Source: Desulfomonile sp963700305 (GTDB taxonomy: Bacteria > Desulfobacterota > Desulfomonilia > Desulfomonilales > Desulfomonilaceae). Taken from it: a DNA stretch of 64,000 bases. Below the pieces are notes generated by a model, which saw nothing but the letters and a program-made list of their open reading frames with translations, made no database searches and was not told the DNA's origin. The position numbers and the translations under genes are program-made. Location: positions 62,001-126,000 of the forward strand of contig CAVOXB010000010.1 in assembly GCA_963700305.1 (NCBI GenBank), written 5' to 3'. The first letter of the stretch is position 1, and the number at the start of each line of letters is the position of its first letter. Shown here in pieces: positions 60,080 to 64,000 of this stretch.

Positions 60080-60872
60080 CTAACACGCACCGGCTATAAC
60101 CTTCGATTGCAGGCACTGCATGACTCTGGTAATTATTTCGCCCGCGCTGCCTAGCAGCAGCATGTCAGATACTTGTTCGTGCATGGCAGAAGGTTCCATA
60201 TTAATCTCAATGACGGTGGCAGGAGGGTTCTTGCGCTTCATGGTAAGCGGTATCTGTGCTGCAGGAAAAACCTGTAATGAAGTGCCGATTACAAGCAGAA
60301 GATCGCATTTCTGGGACTGAACTTGAGAAATCATCAGCGCTTTGGAGGGGATCGCCTCGCCGAAGAATATCGCGTCCGGTTTGAGCAGTCCGCCGCATTT
60401 CGTGCAGCGCGGGATTTCTTCTTCGCCGTGGGTGAGTCTGATTTCCACCTCCTCGATCGGTTCAAGAGCCCTGCATTTCATGCATGCCGCTCGCAGAAGG
60501 TTGCCGTGAAACTCCACCACTTCGATGGATCCCGCCCTTTGATGGAGGTTATCCACATTCTGGGTGATCACGCACTTGATTATTCCCATCTGCTCCATCT
60601 GGGATAACACATAATGAGAGGCATTGGGTTGCGCGGAGGCAAGATCGAAATGTCCCGAAGCCTTCAGCTGAAGGTGCAGCCGCCAAAAGCGAGCCGGGTT
60701 CTGCAGAAAACGATCTATAGAGAACTCGCCCGGGTCGACCCGAGTCCATAATCCACCAGGGCTTCTGAAATCGGGAATTCCCGACTCAGGTACTTATGCC
60801 CGCGCCTGTAAGTGCGACTGCATTCCTGGCGCTCATCAGACATTCCGCAACTCTCTCTATTAGGTCTTCCAT
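60080..60872 (-). CDS. Sir2-family NAD-dependent protein deacylase (frameshifted)
   Basis: Sirtuin of about 260 residues. From ATG at 60872 (MEDLIERVAECLMSARNAVALTGAGIST) the frame must change near 60785 to ESGIPDFRSPGGLWTRVD, and again near 60620, then runs to the end: CVITQNVDNLHQRAGS with the catalytic-histidine region EFHGNLLRAACMKC, two zinc cysteine pairs (CMKC, CTKC), PDAIFFGEAIPS and VIGTSLQVFPAAQIP. GGAG precedes the start. It deacylates lysines using NAD; target unknown. Confidence 0.85.
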
Positions 60873-61144
60873 TCGGGCTCCTTGATCGCCTGCATGCTAT
60901 AGGGTTGAATGCCGTGTATTGGCCGATCCATTTTGCTAAGATAGGACTCTCACATTATAGATTAACAGATTTCAAGTGGGTGATAAAAGTCTCAAATGGA
61001 TTTTCCCGAACAGTTTTGCGAAGGAAGTGCAGGAACTCAGGTCTCTCTTCAAGGCTTTACCCCTTGACATGAGAGAGAAATCGAGACTATTGTTCACCTA
61101 AGTGTCGGGAATAAATTTTGCGCCTGGTCAATGAGAACCTCAAG

Positions 61145-61750
61145 ATGGATTCAGATCGCGAAAATATAAAGAAAGTCCTTGGCGGAGAATATGATGCTTT
61201 TGAGGCGCTAGTGGAAAGGTACCAGGGGAGGATATATCGACATCTGAGAAAAATGGTGAAGGATAACCATTTGGCTCAGGATCTGCTTCAAGAGACTTTT
61301 CTCAGCGCCTATAAGGGCTTGGCAGGATTTTCAGGTTCATCTTCTTTTTCCACCTGGCTGTTCCGAATAGCCACTAATACCGCTCTGATGCACCTCAGGA
61401 AGAATCGCCCGGACAGCATTGAATACGACGACGAAATACGAAACCAGACTAATATTGATCTTTCCCTGGCATCTCCTGAATTTGTCAACACACCGCTTGA
61501 AATATTGCTGTCCAACGAGGGCAGGAGGAAGATCGAAGAGGCGATCGATGAACTCCCGGCATTGTACCGTTCAGTAATGGTCTTGAGGGACGTGGAAGGT
61601 TTCTCGCTGGAGGAAGTGTCCAAGATTATGGATTCTTCAGTGGCTGCCGTGAAATCCAGACTTCATAGAGCTAGGAATTCGGTTCGCGAAGCCTTGATGT
61701 CATATTATATAGACAAGGATCTTTCTCCGGATCGGCGGAGGGCCTCTTAG
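61145..61750 (+). CDS. ECF RNA polymerase sigma factor
   Basis: Sigma70-family ECF factor of about 201 residues (start at ATG 61145; an upstream in-frame TTG adds nine). Region 2 is LVERYQGRIYRHLRKMVKDNHLAQDLLQETFLSAYK, then FSTWLFRIATNTALMHLRKN; region 4 is IDELPALYRSVMVLRDVEGFSLEEVSKIMDSSVAAVKSRLHRAR. RpoE-like. Its stop codon abuts the ATG of a zinc anti-sigma gene, and trxA-trxB follow, so disulfide stress is a plausible signal. Confidence 0.9.
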   Translation: MDSDRENIKKVLGGEYDAFEALVERYQGRIYRHLRKMVKDNHLAQDLLQETFLSAYKGLAGFSGSSSFSTWLFRIATNTALMHLRKNRPDSIEYDDEIRNQTNIDLSLASPEFVNTPLEILLSNEGRRKIEEAIDELPALYRSVMVLRDVEGFSLEEVSKIMDSSVAAVKSRLHRARNSVREALMSYYIDKDLSPDRRRAS

Positions 61751-61999
61751 ATGAAAACCTGCAAGGAATTCTGCAGCTGTCTATCGGACTACCTGGATGG
61801 AGAAATGAGCGCGGACCAATGCAGGTTGATAGAGGATCACCTGGACATGTGCCCGCCTTGCCAGCTTATTTACCAGTCGCTCGCGACCACCGTGGAGATA
61901 TGCGGAAAAGCGATGCCGGCCGAAATCCCGGACGAGGTGCGTGAAAAACTTAGAAGATTTCTCAAAGAACATTGCGTAGATGACAAATGTGAATTTTAG
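61751..61999 (+). CDS. Zinc-binding anti-sigma factor (ZAS/zf-HC2)
   Basis: An 82-residue soluble protein with the ZAS motif HLDMCPPC (H-x3-C-x2-C) preceded by CKEFCSCLSDYLDGEMSADQC, the standard fold that binds ECF sigma factors. It has no membrane helix. The C-terminus adds cysteines (EHCVDDKCEF). It starts immediately after the sigma stop and is 14 bp before trxA. RsrA-like anti-sigma factors release sigma when zinc cysteines oxidise; a similar redox switch is inferred here. Confidence 0.85.
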   Translation: MKTCKEFCSCLSDYLDGEMSADQCRLIEDHLDMCPPCQLIYQSLATTVEICGKAMPAEIPDEVREKLRRFLKEHCVDDKCEF

Positions 62000-62013
62000 A
62001 AAGGAGTTCTAAT

Positions 62014-62343
62014 ATGTCGGACAACCCCAACGTGCACAATGTAAGTGATGGAGATTTCGAGCAGCAAATTCTTAAATCGGAAATCCCGGCACTGGTTGAT
62101 TTCTGGGCCGCGTGGTGCGGGCCATGCCGCACCGTGGGACCGGTTGTGGAAGAGTTGGCAACGGAATACGCGGGCAAAATTAAAGTAGCTAAACTCAATG
62201 TGGACGATAACAAAGAAACTCCTACAAAATACGGAGTGAGAGGCATTCCTACCTTGATGCTGTTCAAGGATGGCCAAGTGGTGGACCAAATAGTGGGCGC
62301 GGTGCCCAAGAGCCGGATCAAGGAGCTGCTAGATAGAATCTAA
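62014..62343 (+). CDS. trxA: Thioredoxin
   Basis: A 109-residue thioredoxin with active site AAWCGPCRTVGP, LVDFWAAWCG, KLNVDDNKETPTKYGVRGIPTLMLFKDGQ and the cis-proline region. Reduces protein disulfides in the cytoplasm, using TrxB encoded 4 bp downstream. Behind AAAGGAG. Fourth-last gene of the sigma/anti-sigma/trxA/trxB cluster, so it may be a target of that sigma factor. Confidence 0.97.
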   Translation: MSDNPNVHNVSDGDFEQQILKSEIPALVDFWAAWCGPCRTVGPVVEELATEYAGKIKVAKLNVDDNKETPTKYGVRGIPTLMLFKDGQVVDQIVGAVPKSRIKELLDRI

Positions 62344-62347
62344 TACC

Positions 62348-63268
62348 ATGACCAGCGATCTCATAATTTTGGGTGGCGGTCCCGCGGGATTGACTGCGGG
62401 CATGTACAGCAGCAGAGCGCGCGTATCTACACTCTTGCTGGAAAAAGGCTTGCCCGGCGGGCAGATGACAGCCACCGAGTACGTGGACAATTACCCTGGG
62501 TTTGAAGAACCTATTTTGGGATTTGATCTCGCCCAAAAGATGGAGGCTCAAGCCAGGAAATTCGGCCTGGAAATAAAACAGGCAGACGCGCTGACTGTTC
62601 TTGCAACCGCTGACGGTTTTTCCATAACAACCGAGTCTGAGGAAGTATTCACGTGTCGAGCCTTGATCCTGGCTACGGGCGCCTCTCCTGTAAAGTTGGG
62701 CCTGCCGGGCGAACTCGACCTCGCGGGCAAAGGCGTAAGCTATTGTGCGGTCTGTGATGGGCCGTTTTTTCGCGATACCGAGCTGGCTGTAATAGGCGGC
62801 GGTGATTCAGCGGTGGAAGAGGCCGTCTATCTCACCAGATTCGCGAAGACCGTGCATTTGATTCATAGGCGCGACAAACTAAGGGCAGTAAAAGAAATCC
62901 AGGAAAAAGCTCTTCATGAACCCAAGATACGCATTCACTGGAACACTGTCCCGGTCGCGATAGTTGGAGATAGAGAAGTAACAGCAATCAGACTGCGATC
63001 TGCAGTTGACGGCACCGAAAGCGTGTTACCAGTCTCAGGAGTGTTCTTCTACGTGGGGCTCAACCCGAATTCTTTGAGCTTTGGGCATCTGGTGGATACG
63101 GACAGGAACGGGTTCATCATCACAAACGAAAAGATGGCTTGCTCTCGGCCCGGAGTGTTTGCGGCAGGGGACGTCAGATCAAAGACTCTGAGGCAGATTT
63201 CCACTGCAATCGGTGACGGAGCAATTGCGGCATACAGTGCTCAACTGTATATGGAAAACCTGCCGTAG
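62348..63268 (+). CDS. trxB: Thioredoxin reductase
   Basis: NADPH-dependent flavoprotein of 306 residues. FAD motif IILGGGPAGLTAGMYSSRA, the redox-active CAVCDG, the NADPH motif VIGGGDSAVEEAVYLTRF and the C-terminal FAD-binding VFAAGDVRSKTLRQISTAIGDGAIAA are all present. Keeps TrxA reduced. Overlapping spacing (4 bp) with trxA shows one operon; a terminator follows at 63309. Confidence 0.97.
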   Translation: MTSDLIILGGGPAGLTAGMYSSRARVSTLLLEKGLPGGQMTATEYVDNYPGFEEPILGFDLAQKMEAQARKFGLEIKQADALTVLATADGFSITTESEEVFTCRALILATGASPVKLGLPGELDLAGKGVSYCAVCDGPFFRDTELAVIGGGDSAVEEAVYLTRFAKTVHLIHRRDKLRAVKEIQEKALHEPKIRIHWNTVPVAIVGDREVTAIRLRSAVDGTESVLPVSGVFFYVGLNPNSLSFGHLVDTDRNGFIITNEKMACSRPGVFAAGDVRSKTLRQISTAIGDGAIAAYSAQLYMENLP

Positions 63269-63308
63269 CCCGGAATGTGAAAGATTTTTTGCTCATCAAA
63301 CCGATAAA

Positions 63309-63328
63309 GGGCACGGAAAGCCGTGCCC
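63309..63328 (+). terminator. Rho-independent terminator of trxAB
   Basis: Perfect stem GGGCACGG / CCGTGCCC with an AAAG loop, followed by TGCACTTTATT, 40 bp past the trxB stop. Confidence 0.75.
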
Positions 63329-63399
63329 TGCACTTTATTCAACATACCCTCTGCTAATGAGACGAAAGCCTCGCTATTGCGGAATCTCTGATTTCTTGC

Positions 63400-63861
63400 C
63401 TAATCTCGCGCCGGTCCCCAGTACCAAAACGGGTCCGGGTTGAAATAATCGATGGCACCAAAAGCCGCATTCCGAGTTCCCCATTCGGGTTCTATTGTAG
63501 GCCCGTATTCGGGTTTCCAGAAAGTGAGCATTTCCAAGGCGCCGGTCGTCATTCTGCGGAGGCCCTTCCACGTTCCGGAAAAAGTTCCAGCAATGAAGCC
63601 GTTGAATCCTCCGGCAAGCGAGCCTTGCAGACCGCCGTCGTACGCCCCTTCATAGGATCCGGCGATGGCTTCATTTGTTTGGTTTGCCAGGAGCTCATAC
63701 GGGGCCGAAAGTATGTTCGTCACTCCTCTGCCGAATTTCCACGCCGGCAGGCTTCGGTCAAATTTGTGGAGATCATCAAAATCGGTTTCGAAAGCGGCAG
63801 AAAAGGAAACCATGGCCAAGATAAAAAGCAAGGCGGTGTTGACTATCAGAAGCTTCTTCAT
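63400..63861 (-). CDS. Exosortase-associated (TIGR04073-like) exported protein
   Basis: A 153-residue exported protein: signal peptide MKKLLIVNTALLFILAMVSFSAAF, then KFGRGVTNILSAPYELLANQTNEAIAG, a Gly-rich repeat (GSYEGAYDGGLQGSLAGGFNGFIAGTFSGTWKG) that may form amphipathic strands or helices, and an aromatic C-terminus (FNPDPFWYWGP). The RGVTN...P-E pattern fits the TIGR04073 family associated with exosortase systems; no exosortase or PEP-CTERM target is in the window. Bases 63862-64000 show no further gene. Confidence 0.7.
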   Translation of the reverse strand: MKKLLIVNTALLFILAMVSFSAAFETDFDDLHKFDRSLPAWKFGRGVTNILSAPYELLANQTNEAIAGSYEGAYDGGLQGSLAGGFNGFIAGTFSGTWKGLRRMTTGALEMLTFWKPEYGPTIEPEWGTRNAAFGAIDYFNPDPFWYWGPARD

Positions 63862-64000
63862 AGCATCCTCCGGAATCGAAGTGCCCTAATCTTCAATTGT
63901 CGGGGCAAAATGATCAGCAATTCAGACGTGACCTGCAGGACTGAATATATGCTGATTCGGCAGTGATCGTATCATATGAAACAGAAAAAGACAATGAAAT

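Noticed and set aside
1..64000. tRNA genes, CRISPR arrays, riboswitches and prophage genes.
   Set aside because: No T-loop signatures with cloverleaf context, no regularly spaced repeats and no phage structural genes were seen by eye; a covariance search was not possible.

Overview
The window looks like chromosomal DNA of an anaerobic, Gram-negative Desulfobacterota (deltaproteobacterial) organism of the Desulfomonile/Syntrophobacterales kind. This is inferred from gene content: a Tat-exported TtrA-type molybdoenzyme, several molybdenum-cofactor genes, a sigma54-dependent transmembrane activator, an exosortase-associated (TIGR04073-like) protein, DUF1015, and hom-thrC next to an ApgM-like protein. 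No rRNA, tRNA or CRISPR array was seen.

Layout. 0.2-6 kb (minus strand): a ttrBCA-like respiratory operon with a small degenerate receiver gene at its head, preceded by a sigma54-type promoter (6085-6100) and a 21-bp palindrome (6261-6281). 6.4-9.6 kb: its probable regulator, a membrane-bound HAMP-GAF-AAA+(sigma54)-Fis protein, with a PhnD-like lipoprotein gene overlapping its start. 9.8-11.4 kb: arsR-acr3 arsenite efflux. 12.5-14.7 kb: a PAS histidine kinase, an isochorismatase-like hydrolase and a MoaE-like gene with an in-frame TGA. 15-18.7 kb: hom-thrC-apgM (threonine pathway). 19-27 kb: an AlaC-like aminotransferase, a TrmN6-like methyltransferase, a DUF1015 protein, a YefM-YoeB toxin-antitoxin pair fused in one frame, and grpE-dnaK. 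27.8-31.8 kb: a Ca2+/H+ antiporter, a degenerate IS1595/ISXO2-type insertion, and malQ. 32-43.5 kb: mixed metabolic genes, a secreted ankyrin protein, and a ParB-like gene plus a remnant of a second copy. 43.8-50.2 kb: moeA, a CBS-domain site-2 protease, NAD(P)HX repair, XdhC and a glycosyltransferase. 50.6-57.7 kb: an outer-membrane protein, a radical SAM/SPASM enzyme, an acyl-CoA synthetase-like protein, a second histidine kinase of the same unusual type, and small proteins. 57.7-64 kb: hrcA, a second outer-membrane protein, a sirtuin, the unit ECF sigma - zinc anti-sigma - trxA - trxB, and an exosortase-associated protein.

Two features colour the whole window. First, roughly twenty otherwise convincing genes are broken by one or more single-base frameshifts, often at homopolymers. 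This fits uncorrected sequencing or assembly error better than true decay, so I report those genes at full length and note each break. Second, the intergenic DNA is rich in small palindromic, MITE-like repeats of several families.

The most attractive biological unit is 0.2-9.6 kb: a periplasmic binding lipoprotein and a one-piece transmembrane enhancer-binding protein that appear to control a sigma54-driven tetrathionate-reductase-like operon next to arsenite resistance genes. Other points worth following up are two histidine kinases with a conserved C-terminal cysteine cluster, an ApgM-like candidate homoserine kinase, and a probable redox-responsive sigma/anti-sigma pair fused to the thioredoxin operon.
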